Shown here: positions 6,887 through 13,487 of the stretch, piece after piece
Layout: the number at the start of each line of letters is the position of its first letter
How positions within the stretch are numbered: the stretch's first letter is position 1
Assembly (NCBI GenBank): GCA_018334795.1
Contig: JAGXLH010000023.1
Coordinates: forward strand, 1-14,961
Reading direction: 5' to 3'
Source: Thermoplasmatota archaeon
GTDB taxonomy: Archaea > Thermoplasmatota > E2 > DHVEG-1
Length of the DNA stretch: 14,961 bases
Translations under genes and position numbers: made by a program
The notes under the pieces: model-generated
The model's database searches: none
What the model was told of the DNA's origin: nothing
The model's input: the letters and a program-made list of their open reading frames with translations, nothing else

Positions 6887-7993
6887 ATGATGACGTATTC
6901 TCAACGAATAAAAACTATTTTTTCACAGTTAGATGAACCAGTCGATATAATTCTTTTACGTAATAGTTCAGATCCCTTTATTGATCCTACTTTTTTTTAT
7001 GTTACTGGAATAAAAAAAGGACTTTTCGAAGGATGCAGCATCTTATTAGGTCCAGACGGCTCATCCCATCTCTTAGTTTCAAACCTTGAAGAACCATTGG
7101 TGCCAATAGGACAAAAAAGCACTTGTTTCTCATCCAAAAAAGAATACACTGATTTACTAACAGAATTACTAACAGATTGTAATACCGTTGGAATAAATAC
7201 TGCTATGACCCTTTATGACGAGTACCAACAACTTCGACAATTAATACCAGAAAAAAAATTAATTTCAATTTCTCAAGCGGTTAAAAATACCAGAATAATC
7301 AAAGATGAAGAAGAACTTCACCAAATTCAAGAAGCATGCCATATAGCAGATCAAGTCATGACTAAAATCCCCACCTTTTTTTCAACATCCCTCACCGAAC
7401 ATGAACTTGCTGCAACAATCGATCATCAACTCAAACTACAAGGTGCATCATCTTCGGCTTTTGAAACCATTTCATCATTTGGAATAAACACAGCAAAACC
7501 TCACTATACCAGCGGAAACAAAAAAATTCAACCAGGTGACTTTATCATTTGTGACTTTGGTGCAACCGTTAATCATTATCATTCAGATACCACCCGAACC
7601 TTTGTGTATGGATCTGCGTCTAAGAAACAAAAACAAATCCATCAAACTGTACTAAATGCTCAACAACAAGCATTAAATCACATCAAACCCGGTGTGAATG
7701 CAAATACCATTCATCAAATTGCAAATGATACTATAAATGCCACTGAATTCAAAGGATATTTCATTCATTCAACAGGTCATAGCCTAGGTCTTAACGTTCA
7801 TGATTCCGGTATTGGATTTGCTCCGCACTATCAAACACCGTTACAATCAGGTATGGTACTTACCGTAGAACCCGGCATTTACATTCCAACTATTGGTGGA
7901 GTGCGTATCGAAGATGACATTGTGGTTTCACCAGATGGATATATTCAACTAACCCAATCTCCAAAACAGCTTATCGAAATTCCAACAAAATAA
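6887..7993 (+). CDS. M24-family metallopeptidase, Xaa-Pro dipeptidase/aminopeptidase P-like
   Basis: Cleaves Xaa-Pro bonds in dipeptides or peptide N-termini; cytoplasmic. The 368-aa protein has an N-terminal creatinase-like domain (about 1-130) and a C-terminal pita-bread catalytic domain (about 140-365). The five metal ligands are all visible: D223 (CDFGA), D234 (SDTTRTF), H298 (STGHSLGL), E328 (VEPGIY) and E342 (RIEDD). The substrate-side His residues in KPHYTSG and NVHDSG are also present. The length fits archaeal prolidases. It appears to stand alone, with its own TATA box, no Shine-Dalgarno sequence and a short T-run (8019-8024) downstream. ATG 6887 or ATG 6890 may be used. Prolidase and aminopeptidase P cannot be separated from sequence alone. 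Confidence 0.9.
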   Translation: MMTYSQRIKTIFSQLDEPVDIILLRNSSDPFIDPTFFYVTGIKKGLFEGCSILLGPDGSSHLLVSNLEEPLVPIGQKSTCFSSKKEYTDLLTELLTDCNTVGINTAMTLYDEYQQLRQLIPEKKLISISQAVKNTRIIKDEEELHQIQEACHIADQVMTKIPTFFSTSLTEHELAATIDHQLKLQGASSSAFETISSFGINTAKPHYTSGNKKIQPGDFIICDFGATVNHYHSDTTRTFVYGSASKKQKQIHQTVLNAQQQALNHIKPGVNANTIHQIANDTINATEFKGYFIHSTGHSLGLNVHDSGIGFAPHYQTPLQSGMVLTVEPGIYIPTIGGVRIEDDIVVSPDGYIQLTQSPKQLIEIPTK

Positions 7994-8063
7994 AAAAATC
8001 CTTCATTTCTTCCATTAGTTTTTTATTATGGTAGCAATTATCAGCTACACGAGTTGATACATT

Positions 8064-9359
8064 ATGGTTTGGTATGATGAGGCTAAATATATTCAAGATC
8101 AAGCAAAATTAAACAATCAATTCTTCAGAGATTCCTTGCCAATGATTGCAAGTGAAAACGTGTTATCTCCAATGTGCAAAGAACTGCTAATCTCAGATTT
8201 TCATGGAAGATACGCAGAGGGAACACCAGGTAACCGTTATTATGAAGGATGTGAATTTTTTGATAATGTCGAACGTAAAGGAATAGATCTTGCCAAAAAA
8301 CTATTTGATTGTTCCTATGCAGATATCCGGCCTACTGCAGGAACCACAGCGAATATGGCAATCTTAAAAGCATTAATTAAACCCGGTGAAACAGCAACCG
8401 TTTTGGATTTAGCAAATGGAGCTCACATTTCTTTTGGAAAATGGGGTGCAGCAGCAGTCCGTGGAATAAACCTGGTTTCATATCCATTTAACGATAAGGA
8501 AATGAACATTGATGTAGATGGAGCAGTAAAACTCATTAAAAAAGTGAAACCAACATTAGCACTAAATGGCCGATCCGTATTTTTATTTCCCAGCCCGATC
8601 CGAGAAATTGCAGAAGCAGCTCATGATGTTGGAGCATACTTGGTGTACGACGCCGCGCATGTTCTTGGATTAATAGCCGGTAAACAATTTCAAGATCCTT
8701 TAAGAGAAGGAGCTGATGTAATGAGTGGAAGCACTCACAAAACATTCCCGGGTCCTCAAGGAGGAATGATTGTTTCCAATCATAAAGGCGAAACAAAAGA
8801 GGATCAATCATTTTTAAATCGATTAAATTTCGGTGTTTTTCCAGGAGTCACTTCTTCATATCATTTACATCATGTTGCTGCAAAAGCAGTTGCCTTAGCC
8901 GAACATCTTGAATATGGTGAAGCATATGCAAAACAAATCATTGCTAATGCACAACATCTTGGCCAAGCACTTCATGATCAAGGATTCGATGTTTTTGGTG
9001 AAAACCTTGGATTCACAAAATCCCATCAAATACTTCTCTCAGTAGGCAAAGGTAAAGGAAGAGAAGCAGCAAAAACATTGGAACAAGCAGGAATCGTTAC
9101 CAATATGAATACCATCCCTGGAGATACTGATCCGTTGAATCCTTCAGGATTACGATTAGGAACTCCCGAATTAACGCGAATTGGAATGAAAAAAGAAGAA
9201 ATGAAAGATGTCGCTTCGTTTTATGATCGAGTCCTTCATAAAAAAGAGGATCCAAAAAAAGTAAGAGAGGATGTCAAAAGGTTCCGTGCTGATTTTCAAG
9301 AAATTCAGTACTGTTTCAAAAAAGGATTTAGAGGATACGATTATCATTCATTGATCTAA
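8064..9359 (+). CDS. glyA: Serine hydroxymethyltransferase
   Basis: A PLP enzyme that interconverts serine and glycine, passing a one-carbon unit to a pterin (tetrahydrofolate or, in many archaea, tetrahydromethanopterin). The 431-aa length is usual. Visible features are SENVLSP near 30-36, the Tyr-rich RYAEGTPGNRYYEGC at 49-63, the PLP-binding DAAH at 196-199 and the PLP-lysine in STHKTFPGPQGG (Lys226). Upstream a TATA-like TTTTATTA lies at about 8021-8028 and the leader is short. A small inverted repeat (GTAGC 8031-8035, GCTAC 8044-8048) lies near the expected start site. No ribosome site is evident. The next gene begins 11 bases after the stop, so glyA probably leads a three-gene transcript. 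Confidence 0.96.
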   Translation: MVWYDEAKYIQDQAKLNNQFFRDSLPMIASENVLSPMCKELLISDFHGRYAEGTPGNRYYEGCEFFDNVERKGIDLAKKLFDCSYADIRPTAGTTANMAILKALIKPGETATVLDLANGAHISFGKWGAAAVRGINLVSYPFNDKEMNIDVDGAVKLIKKVKPTLALNGRSVFLFPSPIREIAEAAHDVGAYLVYDAAHVLGLIAGKQFQDPLREGADVMSGSTHKTFPGPQGGMIVSNHKGETKEDQSFLNRLNFGVFPGVTSSYHLHHVAAKAVALAEHLEYGEAYAKQIIANAQHLGQALHDQGFDVFGENLGFTKSHQILLSVGKGKGREAAKTLEQAGIVTNMNTIPGDTDPLNPSGLRLGTPELTRIGMKKEEMKDVASFYDRVLHKKEDPKKVREDVKRFRADFQEIQYCFKKGFRGYDYHSLI

Positions 9360-9370
9360 ACTAAACGACT

Positions 9371-9931
9371 ATGATTATTGCACTAACAGGTACTCCCGGT
9401 ACCGGAAAAACAACGATTGCATCTATTCTAAAAAAATATGGAGTTTCAGTTATATCCTTAAAAAAATTGGCGGAGCAACACAGTTTCGTAGAATCATATG
9501 ATGAACAACGACAAAGCAACATTCTAGATTTGGATGCAATCGAACAATATCTAAAAAAGACGATTAAAAAAGATGAACTGATTATTGTTGAAAGTCATCT
9601 TGCTCATTTACTCTGTGTTGTTGATTTTGTTATCGTCCTTAGATGTCATCCACAAACATTACGGAAACGATTGGAACAACGGAATTGGCCTTGGAAAAAA
9701 ATCTATGAAAACCTAGAATCAGAAATATTAGATGTTATCCTCTGTGAATCAGTCAATGATCATGGGAAGCAATCGGTTAAAGAAATTGACACTTCTACAG
9801 TATCAGCAGAGAATATAGCAGAAAATATATTTCAGATCATTAACGGATCAAAAACATTTTCGACCTTATTAGAACCCGGAAATTTTGATTGGTCCGAATA
9901 TCTTTTCGATGCAAATATAATGGAGCAATGA
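9371..9931 (+). CDS. AK6/Fap7-type NTPase (putative adenylate kinase)
   Basis: A small P-loop NTPase of 186 aa. Walker A is TGTPGTGKTT at about 6-15. The fold carries a short NMP region (VESYDEQRQSNILDLDAIEQYL), the FVIVLRCHPQTLRKRLEQRNW LID-like segment (about 94-114), KIYENLESEILDVIL, and the conserved C-terminus PGNFDWSEYL. These mark the AK6/Fap7 family, which in archaea and eukaryotes has adenylate kinase or ATPase activity and helps small ribosomal subunit maturation through ribosomal protein uS11. Located between glyA and a lipid synthase gene, with gaps of 11 bases and a 4-base overlap, so it is clearly co-transcribed. Confidence 0.9.
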   Translation: MIIALTGTPGTGKTTIASILKKYGVSVISLKKLAEQHSFVESYDEQRQSNILDLDAIEQYLKKTIKKDELIIVESHLAHLLCVVDFVIVLRCHPQTLRKRLEQRNWPWKKIYENLESEILDVILCESVNDHGKQSVKEIDTSTVSAENIAENIFQIINGSKTFSTLLEPGNFDWSEYLFDANIMEQ

Positions 9932-10581
9932 AAACTATGGTTCTTGATAAAAAAAGAGGTGCAGTTGATCCTATTCTTTCAAAACTTGCTACTATGTTCT
10001 CATCGTTTTCCCCGGATTTTTTTACTTGGTTAGCTTTACTTTGTGCAATACTTGCTTCCATCTTTTTTTATCACTCGACTCCTACTTTTGAATTAGAGAT
10101 TCCTTTGCTTCTCTTCGCATCCTTATTTGTATTTTTGAATGGCTTATTTGATGCAGTAGATGGAAAAATAGCGAAACTACGCCATATTTCATCAAGAAAG
10201 GGAGATTTCTTAGATCATGCAATTGATCGATTTGCTGACGTATTTATCGTTGGTGGACTTGCATTAAGTCCCTGGTGCCATATAGAAATCGGATTTTTCG
10301 CTATGATTGGAATGCTTCTTACTAGCTATATGGGAACACAAGCACAGGCCGTAGGCCAAAAAAGATTATATGCAGGATTGTTAGGACGAGCAGATCGCTT
10401 AGCTCTTTTAATCTTCGCTCCAATTATACAGTATCTTCTCTTAATTTTTTTTATTCCAACTATTTATGGTTTTTCACTTCTCGACTGGGTATTAATCTAT
10501 TTAGCAGTGATCGGAAATTTTACGGCAGTACAACGATTTATTTCAACTCTTTTATCATTTGATGATAAAAAAAACAAGTAA
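9928..10581 (+). CDS. CDP-alcohol phosphotransferase, likely archaetidylinositol-phosphate synthase type
   Basis: Makes a phospholipid by moving a phosphatidyl- or archaetidyl group from CDP-lipid to an alcohol in the membrane. The diagnostic motif D-x2-D-G-x2-A-K-x8-G-x3-D-x3-D is complete (Asp75, Asp78, Gly79, Ala82, Gly92, Asp96, Asp100), with Lys in the place of the usual Arg. About six hydrophobic helices span the 217 residues. YAGLLGRADRL resembles the archaeal inositol-phosphate branch, so inositol 1-phosphate is the best guess for the acceptor; this is less certain than the family. ATG 9928 shares ATGA with the stop of the upstream gene. ATG 9937 is an alternative, with GGAG (9922-9925) better spaced for it. 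An in-frame ATG at 9889 would overlap the kinase gene by 43 bases and adds an unconserved-looking extension. Confidence 0.88.
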   Translation: MKTMVLDKKRGAVDPILSKLATMFSSFSPDFFTWLALLCAILASIFFYHSTPTFELEIPLLLFASLFVFLNGLFDAVDGKIAKLRHISSRKGDFLDHAIDRFADVFIVGGLALSPWCHIEIGFFAMIGMLLTSYMGTQAQAVGQKRLYAGLLGRADRLALLIFAPIIQYLLLIFFIPTIYGFSLLDWVLIYLAVIGNFTAVQRFISTLLSFDDKKNK

Positions 10582-10608
10582 TTTTCTAGTTTGATTCATA
10601 CTCAAAAA

Positions 10609-10628
10609 ACCTATCTGATAGTATAGGT
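10609..10628. repeat. Near-palindrome just upstream of a TATA box, possible operator
   Basis: Arms ACCTAT (10609-10614) and ATAGGT (10623-10628) enclose eight bases; a second, overlapping palindrome is CTATC-T-GATAG (10611-10621). It ends about eight bases before the TATA box of the 91-aa protein gene. A regulator site is a reasonable inference; it has no T-run and so is not a clear terminator for the upstream gene. Confidence 0.4.
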
Positions 10629-10636
10629 ACTAAGAC

Positions 10637-10643
10637 TTTTAAA
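10637..10643 (+). promoter_or_regulatory. TATA box for the 91-aa protein gene
   Basis: TTTTAAA is centred 26 bases before the ATG at 10666, so transcription would begin at or next to the start codon (leaderless mRNA). Confidence 0.45.
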
Positions 10644-10665
10644 CAAGGACAATTATGTCCGGTGT

Positions 10666-10941
10666 ATGTCCGAGAAAAAATTTTCTCCAAAAGAGGAATC
10701 CGAAAAAAAGGAAAATGTGTATTCATTTGATGATGCAATGAAAGTTGCCGATGACATTTTTTCACTTCAAAAAGAAGAAGCGTATCACCCCGGTGCTTTT
10801 GTTCATGGTCTCATTTTTGCATTAGAAGCAACGCAACAATCCTATCAAATCCCACCTCAACAATTAGCACAGGTTAAACGTGGAGTACGAAAATACATTC
10901 AGCAAATGAACACTGCTTTGAAACAACAAAAAGAACAATAA
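10666..10941 (+). CDS. Small charged protein of unknown function (91 aa)
   Basis: Not recognised. The first 18 residues are Lys/Glu-rich and probably disordered. Residues about 19-91 look all-helical, with a central less polar segment (AYHPGAFVHGLIFALEATQQSYQ, positions 39-61) and a basic/Gln-rich last helix ending KQQKEQ. There is no signal peptide or membrane helix, so it is cytoplasmic. Coding potential is supported by a well-placed TATA box, composition unlike shadow frames, and lack of overlap with other genes. It faces the next minus-strand gene, with 52 bases between the stops. Its function cannot be inferred from the neighbours. Confidence 0.7.
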   Translation: MSEKKFSPKEESEKKENVYSFDDAMKVADDIFSLQKEEAYHPGAFVHGLIFALEATQQSYQIPPQQLAQVKRGVRKYIQQMNTALKQQKEQ

Positions 10942-10955
10942 AAAATGTACTACTT

Positions 10956-10967
10956 AAAAAAATAAAA
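10956..10967 (-). terminator. T-rich terminator of the 118-aa protein gene
   Basis: On the minus strand T4-A-T7 lies about 27-38 bases after the stop codon. Archaeal termination commonly occurs at such T tracts without a hairpin. Confidence 0.4.
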
Positions 10968-10993
10968 CGATCATTCAAGTTGTATTTAATTGA

Positions 10994-11350
10994 CTATAAG
11001 GTAAAAAGTGATTCTTCCTTTTTCTTTCCTTTTGTAAATACATAATCAAATAACCAATTATTATATCGTTGCATGTATTCATCTTGTGCTATTTTTTTAT
11101 CCTCATAAAAAGTAACCCAATTTTTCCACACTGGTTTTTGTTCCTTCATAAGTAATTTCACATCATTTTCATATCGTTTAAATAAAACAACACTTTGTTG
11201 AACTTCTTTAAAAGCTTCTGTGACTCCTTTACCAAATCCTTCATGGAATTCCTCTTTAGACACAGATTTCTTTGCTTTTTTATTTTCTAGCTGTTGTTCT
11301 TTTACAGATAATGGTTCTAATTTTTCCATAGACATCGTCAACTCATTCAT
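10994..11350 (-). CDS. Unknown helical protein (118 aa)
   Basis: Not recognised. It is a soluble, highly charged protein: an N-terminal Lys/Glu-rich stretch (about 8-30), then a long helical region (about 31-75, EEFHEGFGKGVTEAFKEVQQ at 32-51) and an aromatic second half (KPVWKNWVTFYEDKK, YMQRYNNWLFDYVF) with Trp/Tyr/Phe at helix-like spacing. The tail is basic (TKGKKKEE). No metal-binding or catalytic motif is visible. ATG 11350 is used, but ATGs at 11335 and 11329 are possible. It may bind another protein or assemble as a helical bundle; that is only a guess from composition. The upstream 163-base gap holds a TATA-like sequence and an inverted repeat. Confidence 0.65.
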   Translation of the reverse strand: MNELTMSMEKLEPLSVKEQQLENKKAKKSVSKEEFHEGFGKGVTEAFKEVQQSVVLFKRYENDVKLLMKEQKPVWKNWVTFYEDKKIAQDEYMQRYNNWLFDYVFTKGKKKEESLFTL

Positions 11351-11451
11351 GCTTTACTGGTTTTTTATCATGCTAAAAGTCTTTTTTTCACATTATTAAA
11401 AAATATTTTGATATGTAATTAGATGAATGTAAATGTGGTCTCATTTATAAA

Positions 11452-11476
11452 ATTTTGGATAAAATAATTCCAAAAT
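11452..11476. repeat. Perfect 8-base inverted repeat in the intergenic gap
   Basis: ATTTTGGA (11452-11459) and TCCAAAAT (11469-11476) enclose nine bases. The repeat begins at the end of a symmetric TATA-like TTTATAAAA (11444-11452) that could serve the minus-strand 118-aa gene. It could be an operator or a small hairpin in RNA. Nothing else stands out in this 163-base gap apart from the poly-T tract of the neighbouring gene. Confidence 0.4.
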
Positions 11477-11493
11477 ATTTAATTAGTAAGGAG

Positions 11494-11513
11494 AAAAAGA
11501 AAAAAAAGAAAAA
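11494..11513 (-). terminator. Poly-T terminator of the 134-aa protein gene
   Basis: On the minus strand the stop codon is followed directly by T5-C-T8-C-T5, a strong archaeal T-tract terminator. Confidence 0.6.
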
Positions 11514-11918
11514 TTATTTTTTGAAAAATCCAAAGAAACCACGTTTCTTCTCAGGACGTTTCGGTTTTTCAATCTTTTTCGGTTTTTCAGAAGCAGGAAA
11601 CTCAGGCAATGAAGCCTTAGATGGTTCTGGTTCCGATGAGTCAACATGTTGGTCTAGTGTAGTTGAATCCTCGAGAAGCTTATCAATCTCTGAAGCGATA
11701 TAATCATGCGAATCAGGTTCCTGGGTTAATCCATGGTTCATAGATTTCTTTGATTTTTCTAATTGAGTTCTCATGATGGTCTCATCTGCTTCTCTATTTT
11801 CAAATTGATCTGGTTGATCCCGATAAAGACGATGAACTAGTTTTTTTATTTCTTTAGAATCAATATTTTCAAGATATGGTTCACCTTTAGTCAATGAATC
11901 CTCACCATTAATCAACAT
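11514..11918 (-). CDS. Unknown acidic protein with a basic-aromatic C-terminal tail (134 aa)
   Basis: Not recognised. Residues 1-60 are mixed, with a helical LVHRLYRDQPDQF. Residues about 60-105 are acidic and rich in Ser/Asp/Glu (SEIDKLLEDSTTLDQHVDSS). Residues 105-134 are Pro/Lys-rich and end in KKRGFFGFFKK. Such a tail could be an amphipathic membrane anchor or a short protein-docking motif. There is no signal peptide or transmembrane helix. Start ATG 11918; TATA-like TTTAAATATT on the minus strand (about 11945-11954) puts transcription start six bases or so upstream. A poly-T terminator follows the stop. It lies downstream of the MCM-like gene on the same strand with a separate promoter, so any link in function is speculative. 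Confidence 0.65.
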   Translation of the reverse strand: MLINGEDSLTKGEPYLENIDSKEIKKLVHRLYRDQPDQFENREADETIMRTQLEKSKKSMNHGLTQEPDSHDYIASEIDKLLEDSTTLDQHVDSSEPEPSKASLPEFPASEKPKKIEKPKRPEKKRGFFGFFKK

Positions 11919-11998
11919 CAGCCAGTAATATAAAAGATTAATTGAATATTTAAAAAACGAAAAAAATAGAGAATTAGAGAATATATGATAATCTATTC

Positions 11999-12023
11999 AC
12001 CTGGCTTATTATTGATGCCAGGT
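11999..12023 (-). terminator. Hairpin around the stop codon of the MCM-like gene
   Basis: Arms ACCTGGC and GCCAGGT (11999-12005 and 12017-12023) form a perfect 7-base stem; the TAA stop is in the 11-base loop. On the minus strand an AT-rich region and a T7 tract (about 11960-11966) follow some 35 bases later. It may aid termination or protect the mRNA end. Confidence 0.45.
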
Positions 12024-13355
12024 AGCAATAGACTCTTTAACAATGCCCTCAGCCTTGTCTAATGTATCGTCCTCGATCGGAGAAAATGATGCCCGAGCAA
12101 TTGCCATTGGTATACGGCGAATATAATCTGCCATTCGTAGATCACGTCTTAGATTAGTATTATAATAGTTCTCAACGACTTCACTCATCTGTTTCAAATA
12201 CGATTTTACTTGTGATTCTGATGCATTAATCTCTGGTTGATACCGTCGAGCAAGCCGCATCCATTGATCATAATACTCAGGTTTTTTCTTAATTTCACCA
12301 GTATCATAAAACTTCTTTTGAAATAAGTCTAATCGTTCATCAGATCCAATATTTCCAACTCGTACAATTAATGCACAACGACTAACAAGTAATGGAGATA
12401 ATCCAATGTCACCAACCGCATTTTTTGTAAAAACTTTAGTTTTTGGATTAGCAAAAGCAATCATAATGAATTGACTACGTATGTTCTGATGCACTTTTGC
12501 CGAATGCACACTACATTTACCATTAGACAATAACTCATATGTATACTCGATATCATCCTGAGGGATTTTATCAAATTCATCAACAAGAACTAATCTTCTA
12601 TCAGCATGAGGAAGAGCCCCAAGATCACCGGTTCCAAGATTACAAACTAATCCAGACCGAGTCGTGTTTGCACCAATACTAGAAATATCAGAGAATTGTT
12701 CACCGATTATCTCCTTAGCCATTGTTTTACTACTACCAGGTTCTCCAATAACAAGGGAATGAACTGGTTCTTCATAGGTGGAAAACATACTGGTGGCAAT
12801 CACCTTTTTCATAATGTCATTACCATGAATCTCTTGAAAAACATTCTTCCAAAAGCCTTCAAAACCTCGTTTTCGAGCAAATTGCTTTAATTCATCCTCC
12901 GGTAAAAATATACCTTCCTTCTCTTTTTCATCTAATTTTTTAGATTCGATGACCTCTTGAAGAGCCTCAGCTTTTCGAATGACCTTGTTAAAACCCGTTG
13001 ATTTTCTTTTCAATGTTAACGTATTTTCTTCAACATCTAATGCAACCGTACCCCAACCAGTTTTATACACATCAAACGCAGTTAACACGGCCTTTCTCAC
13101 CGCACGATTTGTTTGTTTTACGATAACCTCAACGGTATCTTCATCTCTAATAATGATATTAACAAGATTCTGATTAAACAAAATATTACGAGCTCGTTGG
13201 ATTAACTGTTTTCCCTTACTTGGTCCCATCCCAAGCATCTGGACAGACATTACTGCAAGTTGCTCAAGCGTTGTAATACCCATATGTTCCAGTTTTCTGC
13301 GGTCTGAAGGAATTACCCCAAGTTTACTAAGATCATCTTCATCTGACATAAACAA
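12009..13355 (-). CDS. Helix-hairpin-helix plus MCM-like AAA+ ATPase
   Basis: A protein of 448 aa. Residues about 8-58 form a helix-hairpin-helix domain like the RadA N-terminus (SDRRKLEHMGITTLEQLAVM, MLGMGPSKGKQLI). Residues about 62-140 are a mixed alpha/beta region I do not recognise. Residues about 165-380 are an AAA+ core of the MCM class: HGNDIMKKVIATSMF, Walker A GEPGSSKT (204-211), GALPHADRRLVLVDEFDKI with Walker B (Asp259, Glu260), sensor 1 FANPK (Asn303) and arginine finger in PLLVSRCALI (Arg326). The C-terminal lid carries DLRMADYIRRIPMAIARA, like MCM sensor 2. The MCM N-terminal OB-fold and zinc ribbon are absent and the helix-2 insert is short, so this is not the replicative helicase. 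DNA or nucleoprotein remodelling in repair or recombination is the best guess. Start ATG 13355 has GTGAT five bases upstream; ATG 13349 is also possible. Confidence 0.85.
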   Translation of the reverse strand: MFMSDEDDLSKLGVIPSDRRKLEHMGITTLEQLAVMSVQMLGMGPSKGKQLIQRARNILFNQNLVNIIIRDEDTVEVIVKQTNRAVRKAVLTAFDVYKTGWGTVALDVEENTLTLKRKSTGFNKVIRKAEALQEVIESKKLDEKEKEGIFLPEDELKQFARKRGFEGFWKNVFQEIHGNDIMKKVIATSMFSTYEEPVHSLVIGEPGSSKTMAKEIIGEQFSDISSIGANTTRSGLVCNLGTGDLGALPHADRRLVLVDEFDKIPQDDIEYTYELLSNGKCSVHSAKVHQNIRSQFIMIAFANPKTKVFTKNAVGDIGLSPLLVSRCALIVRVGNIGSDERLDLFQKKFYDTGEIKKKPEYYDQWMRLARRYQPEINASESQVKSYLKQMSEVVENYYNTNLRRDLRMADYIRRIPMAIARASFSPIEDDTLDKAEGIVKESIATWHQ

Positions 13356-13383
13356 TCACTTTTCCCGCAGAATATGAAGTACC

Positions 13384-13393
13384 CTTTTTAAAA
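13384..13393 (-). promoter_or_regulatory. TATA box for the MCM-like ATPase gene
   Basis: TTTTTAAAAT-type sequence on the minus strand, centred about 33 bases before the start codon, gives a leader of about seven bases. A second candidate lies at about 13428-13438. The 132-base gap is shared with hflX, which is divergent. Confidence 0.4.
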
Positions 13394-13447
13394 TGTTACC
13401 CTAGTAATTATATTTCCAGATTCATAGGTTTTTTAAAAGGTTGCATT

Positions 13448-13458
13448 GTATATTATAC
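13448..13458 (+). promoter_or_regulatory. TATA box for hflX
   Basis: GTATATTATAC is a perfect palindrome around one central base, centred 35 bases before ATG 13488. Transcription would start near 13480, leaving a very short leader. The symmetry could let it act in both directions. Confidence 0.45.
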
Positions 13459-13487
13459 CTTAGATCGCGTACTGAAATTGATAATCC

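Noticed and set aside
8536..8811. Minus-strand 91-codon frame inside glyA
   Set aside because: Shadow of a strongly conserved PLP enzyme on the plus strand.
9889..9927. Earlier ATG start for the CDP-alcohol phosphotransferase
   Set aside because: It would overlap the AK6/Fap7 gene by 43 bases and the added residues have no family features; ATG 9928 gives the usual 4-base overlap.
11455..11703. Plus-strand 82-codon frame beginning MDKIIPKYLISKEKKK
   Set aside because: It is antisense to the poly-T terminator and the 134-aa gene, which has better promoter and composition support.
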